From positions 41,718,726 to 41,782,725 of the forward strand of contig NC_054534.1 in NCBI RefSeq assembly GCF_017654505.1: a stretch of DNA of 64,000 nucleotides, given 5' to 3'. Position numbers and translations under genes: made by a program. The first letter of the stretch is position 1, and every line of letters starts with the position of its first letter. Source of the DNA: Polyodon spathula. Taxonomy: Eukaryota > Chordata > Actinopteri > Acipenseriformes > Polyodontidae. The notes under the pieces were generated by a model. It was not told where the DNA came from. It was given only the letters and a program-made list of their open reading frames with translations, and searched no databases. Below, piece by piece: positions 34,190-45,329 of the stretch.

Positions 34190-35205
34190 TCCCACCACTC
34201 AGAGTGGAGCCAAAGGAACACTTGGCTAAATCTACGTTTCCCATTATTCCCCTCTCCCGGGAAAAATAATCCACATTTTGGTGTTCTTTCCCTGCACTGT
34301 GAATCATATGATACATGAAGAGCTGCAATGCCAGGTACCACCAAGTTATCTGGGCATTGCTGTCCTTCATTGTGCTTAACCACTTGAGTGGGGTGTGGTC
34401 TGTAACAAGATCGAATGAATGTCCCAGCAGGTAATATCATAAGGACTTTGGTGACAATGGATTTCAACCTTCTATTCCCCATTATAAATCCCAAATATTG
34501 AGTCTGTTTTGGCAAATGCACATTTTCATAAGTTGGCTGTCAGCCGGGCTACCCTTAGAGACTGAAGGGCGGCTATAACCCCAGCCAAAGGCTCTCGCAA
34601 GGTGGAGCTGTAAATAAACAAATAGTCAATATACGCTGCCATGTATTCATAATGTGGGCGTAAGACATGGTCCAGTCTCTGAAAGGCAGCAGGCACACCA
34701 TGTAGCTGAGACAGAATGGTTATGAAATCGAACAGCCCTTCAGGAGTAGAAAATGTGGTTTTCTCTCTAGAACTCTAGGTTAAGGGGATCTGCCAGTATC
34801 CCTTCGTCAGGTCCAGAGTGGAGATAAAGCAAGCCCTACCCAGTCTATCAAGAAGCTTGTTGACCCAAGGCATTGGGTAAGCATCGAACTTGGCAATAGC
34901 GTTTACCTTACAGAAATCAACGCAGAGACGGTTGGTGCTGTCCTTTGGCCACTATCACAATTGGACTGCACCATGACACCCAGGGGAGAGATAATGGCAT
35001 AGTCAACAAGATTAGTTCTACTGGGCAAGTCAGAAAAAACAGCACTGAACTCCTCAATTAACTTAAGCAGCTCTCGTTGCTGATCTGGAAGAAACTGTTC
35101 TCCCATCGAAATGTTTTTGTTGCTAGGGGTCTCTAGACAGGGACCTAAATCATCCTCCATTTCACCTGGGGCTATAAATAAGGCCTCCCTTGCCTGCCAG
35201 GACAT
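34190..35205 (-). pseudogene. Gypsy-type RT and RNase H remnant
   Basis: Minus-strand pieces in order: MSWQAREALFIAPGEMED and LIEEFSAVFSDLP (about 35205-35010), KVNAIAKFDAYPMPWVNKLL, FISTLDLTKGYWQIPLT (about 34830-34780), EKTTFSTPEG and a YIDYLFIYS box (about 34635-34605). The catalytic YxDD has become YIDY, so the second Asp is lost. Close to the LTR lies the RNase H end: TWWYLALQLFMYHMIHSAGKEHQNVDYFSRE (split here as about 34345-34250). Several stops and shifts break the frame. In a live element this enzyme copies the RNA into DNA. Confidence 0.8.
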
Positions 35206-35484
35206 TTCTCATTCATTATGGTGATCGGGCTGCCTAATTTCATATTTCACCTTTCCTATAGCCTGAATCACTTTATGTGGCCCCTGCCATTTAGAACATA
35301 GCTCTGATTCTTACGAGGGAAGAAGCAGCATTACTTTGTCTCCTGGTCGAAAGGTTCAAATTCTTGAAATTTGATTGCAATGCTGCTGTTGCCGGTGCTG
35401 AGCCAATTAGAGATTGTCCTGGGCCAAACGACCCACCAAATCCAGGCGATCTCCAAGTAGAAGCACATGCTGAACTACCCAATA

Positions 35485-35840
35485 TACAAACATGGTCACC
35501 ACTCCAACGTGAGTGCTGTAGTGCAAATACAATTTATCGTGAAACAAGTGCAATGTTGTCCGGGTTTTGCGCTAGCGACAGCTGCAGATCATGTTAGCCA
35601 TCTATTAACAACAGTTTAATTAAAACTGTGAGAAAACAAACAAATACTCACGATACACAATATGGTTCTCCGTCCGGATTAGCCTTAACCATAACAAAGG
35701 AACAGATCACCTCACTACGTCCCCTTGTATACCGTCAATCGTGACCTCTTGGTTAACGATTTCAACCACTCTTCCAATCTGAGGCTGCCACCGTACACTA
35801 AATCATCATTTCCCTTCCAGGTCAATGATTTAGTGTACCA
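35485..35840 (-). repeat. Truncated second LTR of element B
   Basis: Shares CAATATACAAACA(A/T)GGTCACCA, AGTGCAATGTTGTCCGGGTT and AACAAAGGAACAGATCACCT with the complete LTR, in the same orientation. Both LTR ends are missing. Confidence 0.75.
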
Positions 35841-36414
35841 GGCACTTTATGTCATTCAAGTAGATCGAACAATTACTAACATGAGACAAAACACTACACA
35901 CATCAAAAACAAGAGCCACACTTAAGCCACTAATATACCTGGTGAGTAAAATATGCAGGTCCATCTTTTGAACAGATTACAGATTAGTCTGGATTTTACA
36001 AGGTTCCACTATACACCAAGAGGCATACTGAGAACACTCATCATGAAGGCATGGTTTTATGTACACAGATGGATACTTATTCAAACCACTTTTCAGACTG
36101 CTTCTTTTCCATCTTGGTCTGGCTGGAGTATAACTATTCTGTATCAATGTATACATACACTTCAGGGTACCAGACATGTCACATGATTGTGCCTGTTTTG
36201 TGTAATTGGGCCAGTCTCCATTTAAATGTGTTAAAACTGAACTTTCCTTCATAAAAGGACCCTGCAAAAAAAAAACACTGAGAACATCAAAATACATTGG
36301 CAGTATGGCAGTAACCTGTAATTAAGCTGTACCTGCTGTTTAACAACAGAACTCCCAGATTTTTGCTTATCTGTTCTTATAGAAAATGACACAATGTATT
36401 GCTTAATATATACC
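35841..36414. other. Unassigned DNA
   Basis: No gene recognised; open frames on both strands lack motifs. Confidence 0.4.
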
Positions 36415-36500
36415 TGTGGCAAAGTGGTCTATTGTGTACAGTTGCAGAGGTGATACAGTGCAGGAATAAAACAGACAGTGATTGTAATCTGGTATTACAC
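36415..36500 (-). mobile_element. LTR edge fragment, gypsy-B family
   Basis: TGTGGCAAAGTGGTCTATTG then GCAGAGGTGAT resembles the outer end of the LTR at 33476 and the fragment at 48195. Only this edge is present. Confidence 0.5.
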
Positions 36501-36661
36501 TGCAATCAGGAGACGCAGCACCACTCACACTTACCGATTGAGCTACGATTTCCCACTATAGATCGGGGATTGCAAGCTACACACACTACACCAGATATCT
36601 TGGGTCGCGGACTGCGCCTATTTTCATTGCAAAATCGTAAACATCATTCGGGAGAATTGTG

Positions 36662-36860
36662 GACTCAAGCGAGGAGGCGATCGCTGTTGTCTGTGCATTG
36701 TTTTGCACAGAAAAAAAGAAGAAAACGTGGAGAAGATAGATTTGGACGTGCAATTGGCTTAACAGGACTATGGACATTGCTAATTTCATACTGTGCAAAT
36801 TCCAGCATGAGAACTTATACTTCAGGGCCATAGACTGCATAAGTGTTCAATACTGAGATT
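36662..36860 (+). pseudogene. HARBI1-like transposase N-terminus
   Basis: GTG at 36662 begins VDSSEEAIAVVCALFCTEKKKK, very like the MDSSEEA...CALL...KKK start common in HARBI1-like proteins of fish. A stop follows the basic stretch. A second frame then gives NFILCKFQHENLYFR, which could be the next helix of the family. The normal ATG has become GTG. No catalytic motifs follow, so only the first 60 codons or so remain. The overlapping 144-codon frame (36399-36833) uses another phase and I do not think it is real. Confidence 0.45.
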
Positions 36861-36952
36861 AAAAAAAGGTTTATAACATTATAGCAATGTCAATATTTAT
36901 TTCCTTGACGTCTGTGCTCTGAACCAACGTGCATCCAAAATAATAAAATCTA

Positions 36953-37078
36953 ATCTGTTCAAAAAGCACAGCACTCGCTTATGGTACAAAATATTTATTA
37001 GATTAAAAGTGGCATGGGAGATTGGCTGTCAAACAATCTTCATCAGAATACCAACTGTTGCGCTTTTGAACAGACTAG
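36953..37078. repeat. 126-bp inverted-repeat segment
   Basis: TCTGTTCAAAAAGCACAGCA at the left is nearly complementary to TGTTGCGCTTTTGAACAGA at the right. Inside lies ATTGGCTGTCAAACAATCTTCATCAG, whose complement (CTGATGAAGATTGTTTGACAG) resembles the end of some Penelope-like elements. Origin uncertain. Confidence 0.45.
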
Positions 37079-39049
37079 AATAAAACTTGAATAGTAGGCT
37101 ACTACAAGTTTGTTATGGGTTGACATATGCAACAAAGTAATCTACATTCTCTCTCTCACACACAGACACGCACCCCTTGTCGTATTTTGATTAAATTAGC
37201 ATGTGAAGGTTAGGCCTTAACATTGTGGATCTTGCAATGGACTGCAAACATTTTCAAAATGTTCTGTACATGTAGTTGTACTGGGAGGGTGCACACTTCC
37301 AAGACAATGCATTGTAGGAACTGTTGCTAATATAACTTTTTAAAGAGAACCCAAAATGATTTTATTATGCATTTGTTTGTATGCATGGTTTGGCCTACCT
37401 GGAGTGGGGAGTGGTGGAGAGAACCGATGGCAGAAAGGGATCAGAAGGTTCGAATCTGTGTCCGACCTATCAAAGCAAACGGTTTTGAAGCAAAGGGTCG
37501 AAGCCTCATCTGAACCGAAATTCCCACGTCATCACGCTTTTTGCTTGTCCTGTCCCATATGCGCAACATCGCACTAGAGATGGGATGACGATACCTGTTC
37601 GTTTGGATGACGATGAAAACTGCTGTTGAAACAACGTTCTTACGCATCTCGCATCTCTGTCTTTAATGACAACTATATTATCGTCTGAACCGACGTGCAC
37701 TGAAAAACAAGTATTAAGGCATTGCTGTGTCACCCTGAAATAAACAAACAAATATATAATGAAAAAAATGTAGTGTAAAACAGTGTAAATGTAATTGGAA
37801 AGCTATGGGTTGTGCTTTAAATAGTTTGACAATAGGCGACATTCATTAAAACTTTCTCAAATGTATATGCAGCAGTATCACATATGTTTATAGATTGTTA
37901 TACTTGGGAGGCATGGGATAGCAATTCAAGGTCAAAGCAAGATGTATATCAAAGCAATAAAAAAAACCTAAACACATTTTCTCACTGACTCATCCATATA
38001 TCATTGTTAAATTATGATCTTTAACAACGTGTTTTTGTCCCTGTGTTTGCTATGTTCCATGTCTAAACCTGTTTGTTCATTCAGGGAAATTTCGATTTAA
38101 TATTATTATTACAAATGGATCATATAAAACCATATCCATATACCCTATCAATGTGCATGACAATGAAATACCTACAAGCAAGGGCATGACACTGCCTCCT
38201 CAACATAGCTAACTGGTGTACTGTAAAGCATTGATTTAAAGTATCTTTGGACCAGAAAAGCAATGACACTTGAACCATTATCACATGCCAGCGTATTACC
38301 TGGGTTCGTTTCAGCTTTGAATGAAGCAAACAAAACGAAGTTACCTTTGTGAAATGCTGCTGACACCTGTGATTGGAAATCTTTTAATAACTTCCCTGGG
38401 TACTGACTTCTGGTAGTCAGGGCAGTACCATTGAGAATGTAAAGAGGAGGTAACTGATTTTAATTAAGTATCTCTCTGCTTGTTTAAAACTGTAGTTTTT
38501 AATGCACATGCTTGTTAATGTTTATTTAGGTATTTATTGATTTATATTTGATTTTTTGAATATGTTTGTATTTATTTATGATTATAAAATGTTTGGTTTA
38601 CTTTTCTATAACCAGTTATGTAGTTAGTTCAGTCTAGGGGGGAGGGGTTTGCCTGACTGCACTGTCTATCTATATACACACATTGGCAGTTTGGTTCAGT
38701 CTGAGGCTGCCTTCCTTTTGTTTAGACCTGGGGATAGTTTGGAGCCAGTAATGACCTCACTGTTAGAGCTGACTATAGCACCTGCTTTATTTACATTCAA
38801 ATAAAATTCACCTAGTCATATAATTTGGTTTTGCACCAAACTTCAACTGTTGCTGAGGGTTTTCCTGCACAATAACACCAGCCGCTGGCTGCAATTTCCA
38901 ACATAGTAATACAAGCATACAATAGGGGTTTGAAAGGGATATCGAGTACCAGTGACTGTAGAAATTGATTGCCATGAGAGCACACACTACCACACACAGT
39001 ATCTGCTTCGACGTTAACAAGTTATAACACTTATTTACTTACCATGTAC
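37079..39049. other. Unassigned interior of candidate Harbinger copy 3
   Basis: No coding remnant recognised between the two end genes. If this is a Harbinger, the transposase body has been deleted or replaced. Confidence 0.35.
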
Positions 39050-39324
39050 CTGAAGTTCTGAAGCAATTTCCCTCATGTTTGTTCCTTCAATGAGCAACCG
39101 TGATAGGAAATGTCACTTATGTCAAAGAGACACGGGTGTTCCTGCCACATCTCCACCATCCTTTCCTCAATTTTGACGCTCCACACCTTGCGGGGCACAA
39201 CCTTTCTCTTCGTCGCTGTTGTTGCTAGTTTGTCCTATTGGCTGCTGGCAACATTCGTCAAGAAATCGGCCCATAGCCCCTCACACATTTCACGTATTGC
39301 TTTGTCAGGTGAGTTTTCTGACAT
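39050..39324 (-). pseudogene. MADF-domain protein, first exon, broken
   Basis: From ATG at 39324 the minus strand reads MSENSPDKAIREMCEGLW, then after an in-frame TAG gives KVWSVKIEERMVEMWQEHPC followed by LFDISDISYH (about 39190-39105). This is the first half of a MADF domain, with the usual WS...E..LVELW.E.xCLYDV...SY pattern. A frameshift leads to NMREIASELQ, the next MADF helix, and CAG|GTACAT at 39050 could be a splice donor. MADF proteins bind DNA; fish PIF/Harbinger elements often carry one. A host-gene origin cannot be excluded, but two lesions make this copy dead. Confidence 0.65.
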
Positions 39325-39427
39325 GTTAGAAATTGGTTGGGACGTCGTAAGAGCGTCAGAGATCGCAGAAGCTATTAATGGGGCATCGTAGACCCTCTCA
39401 CAACTTATCGATCATTTTGTCCCAGAT

Positions 39428-39930
39428 TGTGGCAGGACATTGCATTGCGGTGACTCAGACCAGAAGAAGGAAGCACATGTAGGTCAGGTAACTGCAGTTT
39501 ACAGGCGAGGCGTGTACCGTTTATTAAATAACACAAAATTAAATAAAATATTTAAACAAAAATAAACACTTGTTCACAGAGCGAAAATAAAAGATTTAAA
39601 CAAAAATAAATCACAAACACAAAATACCCTATAGATCAGGCTGGGCGATCGCCTTCACTGTTCCAGTAGTTTTCTGGTTTCGTTTTTAAATGATCTGATC
39701 TGATCTGATCTGATCTGATCTGATCTGATCTGATCCGATCCGATCCGATCTGATCCTCTCTCGAACACCCACCCGGAGTGCTGAGAACTGCAGTTATTTA
39801 TGCAGATGACCATCTGCCGAGTAGCAACAAATTAATCACTTCATTAATTCGGGAGATGGCCACCTTCTGCACGGGTTTTATAATGTGGATGGGGCTTCCC
39901 CTCCACGCTGCAAAACAATAACAAAGCTAA
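39428..39930 (-). mobile_element. LTR-like fragment with TGATC array
   Basis: TGTGGCAGGACATTGCATTG at the left edge is LTR-like, and the minus strand has AATAAACGG near 39525, at the place where the polyadenylation signal lies in the other LTRs of the window. The right end is not defined; the sequence runs into the LTR fragment that follows. Confidence 0.4.
39691..39755. repeat. (TGATC)n array, 13 units
   Basis: Thirteen 5-bp units, three of them CGATC-type variants (TGATC to CGATC). Each unit holds GATC, so the array is a dense cluster of GATC sites. Confidence 0.95.
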
Positions 39931-40049
39931 AACACAGCTATGCCATCATAAAATAACAAACAAACAAAACACACGACGGTTCGCTGTCATCTATAAACAA
40001 AATAAAACAAAAACAAAAAATTGTGCATTGTAAGCCCGGCATATGCAAA

Positions 40050-40636
40050 AGTGCTTTTTTTTTAATTTTATAATCCAGGTCTGGTGACCAAAACAATGAT
40101 TCCCGGCAATACACAGCAATACGTAATGCATGGGGTAAATAATAATGGGTTTGCAGTCCCAAACAATACACAGGTATCTATCCCACAATATACAGTCACC
40201 AGTCCTGGGTGCATGCTATAGTGCTCATGGTGGGCTCCAAAACGTGTTAGCCATCTATGAACACACAAGTGACAGATAGACAAGACAAACAAACACCCAC
40301 GATATTTCACAATAACTGCACGGGTCCTTCTAGGTTATATTTTGTAACCAAAGCGAAGCAACAGATTACGATTCTCTGTCCCCCTTATATGCTGACATAC
40401 ATGACCCTTGGTAAACAAATGCAGCTGCCTTTACAATCTGCGGCTACTACATTGTTTCCCTTCCGGGAAAATACGTTCTTGCAATGGAATCTCGCCTTCT
40501 TCCAGACTGATCGACTTCCCGACCCGGGGAAAGAACTGTCAGGCCAGCCCGTCCAAAGAACTCTGCCCTCGCTGCGTAGCGCCCTCACAGGTCAGGAGGG
40601 AGATTTACAACCAAGATTCACTGTATTTCTGTCACA
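40050..40636 (-). mobile_element. LTR of the gypsy-B family, 5' edge missing
   Basis: Ends CTGTCACA at 40636 like the LTR at 33476-34187, and shares GTTAGCCATCTA, ACAATCTGCGGCTAC, TTGTTTCCCTTC(C/T)GGGAAAA and CCCTCACAGGTC. The plus-strand start is lost in the preceding fragment. No internal region adjoins the right end, so it is a solo or truncated LTR. Confidence 0.7.
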
Positions 40637-41934
40637 ATACCAAACAGAATTGATTTCCCCTAAGTGACAGATATGGTTTTCATTGGCTTTTCTATGTTCA
40701 GAAGTGCATCCAGGGAAAATGTTCACCATATTTAGATTCATTAATTATCAAGTTCCTGGGTACTCCAGTCACAGTCAAAGTTCCTTTCTAGTAAGCCCTG
40801 AAGGTTTAGAACTAATATGGGCTGCAGAGTATTTGGCTGCTATGCACACATTTACATGAATCTCATATTCAAATAATTCTTTGGGACTTACTAAAAATCA
40901 GTTAAAACAATCACTGTGTTTTTTTTTTTTTAATTAGGCATCCTCACATAGGAAAAGCCTGTTAGTTACAAAACAGAACCAACAGAACATGAGGTTGCAT
41001 CATTTTGGCCATAGAGTACATGTTACAGGTCATCGCTATCGCTGTCGAGTCCAGTGGCAGATTCATTTTTCTGAATATATCAGTCAAGAAAGACAGAGTC
41101 AGTGTTGTTGCTTTCACTTAGGTTCTGAAGAGCGAGTAACAACACAGATCTATATCTGTCTCTCGCCAAGAGGCTGCTTCCTAAACTATAGGACTTTAGT
41201 TTACACAAAAAAAAAAGCATTTTCCAGATGTTACACAGAATTAAACAGGTAAGTATTTTTACTTAAATCTTGTGGGTGAAACATATACAAATAACATACA
41301 AGTCATTTTATCAATTCAGTTGCTCTAGTATCTACATTTAGAGAAAAAATAGAGGTAGCACACTGTGATTGTTGTGCTATTACTACAGGGGGAAAAAATC
41401 CCTTGACCCTGTCCTTTTTTATTTTCACAACAGAATTTTCAAGTGCCAGTGGAGGTAATTTTATGGTAATAAACTTGTTTTGGTTTTTTTTTTTTTTATC
41501 CCCAAGGATCGTTAAATGTAATTATTTGTTAATTGTTTCTAGAACACTATATGGAAGCCCTGAACCGCTCTGTGAAAAGAAAAAAATGAAGGAGATTATT
41601 AAAATATGTATGATTCTTAATTTGAAATCAATAATTTTCAAAGAAAAGCTATAAGTAACTACTATAATTACTATAAGAGAAATATTTTGTATTAAAATAT
41701 TTTTTTTAACAGCGAGGGTCAATGCTATGATCTTAGGGACTAGAAACCTAAGGGTTAAGTGATTGAGTTAGAGCTCAGCTCATTGTCAGATTTCAATTAT
41801 TTATCCACCACAGTCTGAAAGCATGCATATCAACTTGTGTATTGCATTTATACTTTATATAATATTAACTTCTTGTGATATTACTAGCAATGTACTTTTG
41901 ACAGTCATAGGGAAGCACTGATATAGCTCCGGTT
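40637..41934. other. Unassigned AT-rich DNA
   Basis: No gene or element recognised. T runs at 40919-40932 and 41488-41499. Confidence 0.45.
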
Positions 41935-42110
41935 TTGTTTATTTATTTAAATTTATTCGTTGCCGATTATTTATTTATTATTGTATTTTTATTTTGTTAT
42001 TTTCTCCCAATTTGAAATGGCCAATTATTATTTAGGTTCATCTCACCACTACCACCCCTGCGCTGACTCAGGATCGGCGAAGACGAACACACGCTCTCCT
42101 CTGACTTTGT
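41935..42110 (-). mobile_element. tRNA-derived SINE, 3' fragment
   Basis: CCAATTTGAAATGGCCAATTATTATTT, then the CTCACC(A)C...CTGACTCA block and CGAACACACGCTCTCCTCTGA parallel 45375-45470, the 3' half of the SINE listed at 45330-45757. The tRNA-like head is missing. Confidence 0.6.
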
Positions 42111-44389
42111 TGTATTCACAATTCATTTTCAACTTGAACCCCAATTTTAAATGGCTTGAAGTTTAAAGTGAAGTAAGCAGGGATAATTAGATAACCACTG
42201 TAATCAGGACCTCTTTTGAGTGTCAGCCTTTCTGTTACTCCTCTATTAGATACTTTTACATTAGGAAAGGGAAACAGAAGAACAATAAAGACAAGTATTC
42301 CTGAACACAGCCTTCGTAAAACTGTAAGAAAAAGTAGGGTACACTTACACGTATTATTTTCAATGTTAAGGTGCTGCAAGGAAAAAAAAGTGTTCCTGTT
42401 TTCTTGGCAGTGTCACCATATTAATTAGCTCTTTTTCCTGCTGTTGCATTAGGAGGACTTTAAAACAAACATAAGTAAATACAAATGTTAATACAGTCCA
42501 TATAAACAAAGGGATCAGGCATTCAGATGACAAAACTGAAAGTCTTTGATACCACAGTTGTTAAACAATATTTGTCATTTTCACAGCCCTGACATTTTCC
42601 TGCCAATGTGTACAGCGGCTACTTGTTGTTGCTGAGATGCATCTAAATACCTCTCAAACAGTATGTAATAATCACTTATTATGTGTAATGGCCATTGTGA
42701 TAATACTCTTTAATTGGGTGTAGTGGTCCTGCTGAGTGCTTATTACCTGTCTTCAGTGGGAGAAGTTAGATGTAGCGGTCAAAAGGTCAGCAGATTGTTC
42801 ATGTTAACTAAGTGGAGCTAGTGGATATTTTTTAACCCTTTAAAAAGGTAGGTTTATATAGAAAACTGACAATACTAAAAATGATAAATTACTGTATAGG
42901 ACTGCAAGCCCTAAGAAACTGTAGTCTTATTCAGGGGAAATATTGTGTTAAATAGCTGTCCCAAGTAAGCGGTCTCCTACAGTGATTGTAGCTAAGCATC
43001 AGATTCAATCATTTCTGAAATTCCTTACATGTTTTGTACTCACATTAGCTACATAGGGCTCAAACGTGTCATTTTCAAATATATATTTTCATCTTAAAAC
43101 AAGGTAACCAATGGCGTTAACAGTCTATGCCTTATTTACAGGATATCTGTTATATTTGCATTTCCTGGATCATTTCGCCTTCGTGTATTCTGGGTCAAAG
43201 CATGTCCCTGGTTGAAAGTATGGCAGTAAGGGAAGCATCTGGTTGGTTAATGATAGGAAAGAAGCCGTTGATGGGGTGGGGGCAATCCTGCAAGTGAAAT
43301 TACCAAGCAAATGCAACACTAACTTAAAAAACATGGCTTGAAAAAACAGTATTTCTTTACTTGAGAGTAGTACCATTTATCATGTTTTAAAATAAAAAAA
43401 TACATGTTTACAAATGAAAATGCATAAAGGTAAGAGTCTTGAAATTCTTTTGCTAGCTACAATGTCTTTAAATAACTGCATGTTATTTAGCATCATCAAA
43501 TCAGTATCTTAAAGTCCTGCTAGTCTTACAAATCCTACAGGGTCTTGCTCTGACAAGGTAATAGAATACAACTTGGATCAATATAATTAGGTATGACAGA
43601 ATGTGACAGTCAGTGACACAGGCACATTTAAGTGTCTGCAGCATGCTGTTGGGCCTACCTGCCCTCAGAATAGTAAAATTTGTTTAGCAGAGTAGCATGT
43701 AGAGCCATACTCGCTGCACAGGGTTTATATTATTTGAATAATCACCTAGGGCACCTGCTAATGACATTAAAATATATTACATTGCTGCATAAGCCAATCT
43801 GACATAAACAATAACAAATAAATATTACCCATATAGCTCCATAAAGTGGGTTACCAGCACCATCAAAACCATCATGATTAGTCAGAACCATTAGCATTAT
43901 TCGTACCAAGCCTGCTACAAATCAGTAAGCTTGGGTTTGTTAGTTATTGAGAACTGTCAACTGACTTTCCCAAAATATCATTGGTTGATGTTGCAGAAAT
44001 TGGATTATTGCACCTGACTTATTGTAACTTGCCCAGGATCAAGTACTTTAGAAATGGTGTCTAATGCAATGACATTTCACACCCATATAGGAGTCGCTGG
44101 CAAATTATGCCCCCTATGTAGACTATGTTCTCCTCTGAATTTCCTCTAGTGGTGTCTGTGAACTTCTTTTTGCTTCAAAAGGGTATATTCTGTATATTAT
44201 GTTAAATAAACTGGTGAACCATGTTTAAATATTAAACTCAACAACAGCTGTTCCATTGCTTCACTCAAAACAGTTACTTATCACACAGGTTGCACATGAC
44301 TGAAGGAAGATAAAGATCATGCATTAAAAAGAAAAATGTTATCTAAAAAATAATTCAAATAATAATATGATAGTAGGGAATATTGTAAT
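42111..44389. other. Unassigned AT-rich DNA
   Basis: No gene or element recognised over 2.3 kb; no open frame with family motifs. Confidence 0.45.
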
Positions 44390-45324
44390 CAGAGTTGAGG
44401 GTAACGCACCACTTAAGTAGCGCATTACTGTGATAATATTACTTTTGTCAATAACAAGGTAATATAATGCGTTCAATTTTTAATGGGAGTTTCAGGATGT
44501 GAGTGGTGTGGCAATGATACAATGTTCACAAATAGAGGGCATTTACAAGGGTTATTTACAGCTATCCCTCTACCAACAATGGTATCAGGGATCCAACAGT
44601 GGGCTTGAGGTCCCACATAGAAAGTTCACCAACAATAATAACCACTTCTCCCAATCCAAGGTGCACGCACGGGAAGTGCAGGTGCTCTGTGGTGTTGTGG
44701 CAGTTTGCATCGAGGTGGTAGTGCAGATGCTCCGGGGATTTGTATTGGCTCCATAGCTTCAGCTCCCAATCAGTAGTCGCATGTCAAAAATACAATACAA
44801 TAGCACTCCAATTGACGTATAACTATAAAATATGCATCTACAAAATATGTGCATATCAATTACATTAAGAAATGTATCTAACACAATGTTTTACATACAC
44901 ATCAGTTTTTTTTTCAATTAACGCTCACTATTCTCTTATAAAAAGCCTTTATGTAACTTCAGTTGCTATTTTATTTTCTCTCCCTATAACTTGTAAGCAC
45001 TGTTATACTTAGTTGCATGTATGTATTTATGTATGAATGTATGTATGTAATGATTACAATTTGCTATTTGCTATGTCCAATAAATTATTAAAAAACAGTT
45101 TGACACATTCCATAAATGAATTACCAGACATACAGTTAAACAGTAAACAACAGTCACAACAACTGTTTTGCAGGACAAGACAAGAGAAAGAAACGTAACA
45201 TGTAATATGTAACGAGTAATATAATGAGCTACTTTTTTATTAAGCAAAATGAAAGTAGGTTATATTACTTTTTCCTGAAGAAACAAGTAACAAGTTACTT
45301 TTTTCAGTAAGGTGCCTAGCACTG
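44390..45324. mobile_element. hAT-like element with 8-bp target duplication
   Basis: The left end CAGAGTTGAGGGTAACGC and the right end (as complement) CAGTGCTAGGCACCTTAC are diverged inverted repeats. Both have many GTAAC/GTTAC and GTAATATAA words in the subterminal parts, as in fish hAT-Ac-like elements. Flanks ATTGTAAT and ATTGCAGT are an 8-bp duplication with two differences. No transposase is visible; the interior holds unrelated DNA, including an LTR-like block. Confidence 0.6.
44495..44760. mobile_element. LTR-like block inside the hAT-like element
   Basis: GTGTGGCAATGATACAATG and the later GTGCACGCACGGGAAGTG region have the GC content and start form of the window's LTRs, but no clear second edge. 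Weak. Confidence 0.25.
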
Positions 45325-45329
45325 ATTGC

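Larger units (their letters stand above)
33476..35840 (-). mobile_element. Gypsy-type LTR retrotransposon B, internally deleted
   Basis: On the minus strand: a truncated 5' LTR (35840-35485), a pol remnant (35205-34190), a purine-rich GAGTGGTGGGATA tract and the complete 3' LTR (34187-33476). Gag, protease and most of pol are missing, so one or more deletions joined the 5' LTR remnant to RT. LTR fragments of the same family lie at 17298, 36415, 40050 and 48195. Confidence 0.8.
36542..39390. mobile_element. Candidate PIF/Harbinger transposon, copy 3
   Basis: A HARBI1-like start on the plus strand (36662) faces a MADF-domain gene on the minus strand (39324), as in two-gene Harbinger elements. 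Just outside them, CTACGATTTCCCACTATAG (36542) resembles the complement of the right edge, CTACGATGCCCCATTAATAG (39371-39390), a possible terminal inverted repeat. The transposase catalytic part is not visible in the 2.2 kb between. Confidence 0.45.

Noticed and set aside
36399..36661. Start of a 144-codon plus-strand frame
   Set aside because: It begins in an LTR fragment and is out of phase with the HARBI1-like start.
37380..37480. B-box-like GGTTCGAATCT (37447) suggesting a tRNA gene or SINE head
   Set aside because: No A box at the right distance and no cloverleaf stems could be drawn.
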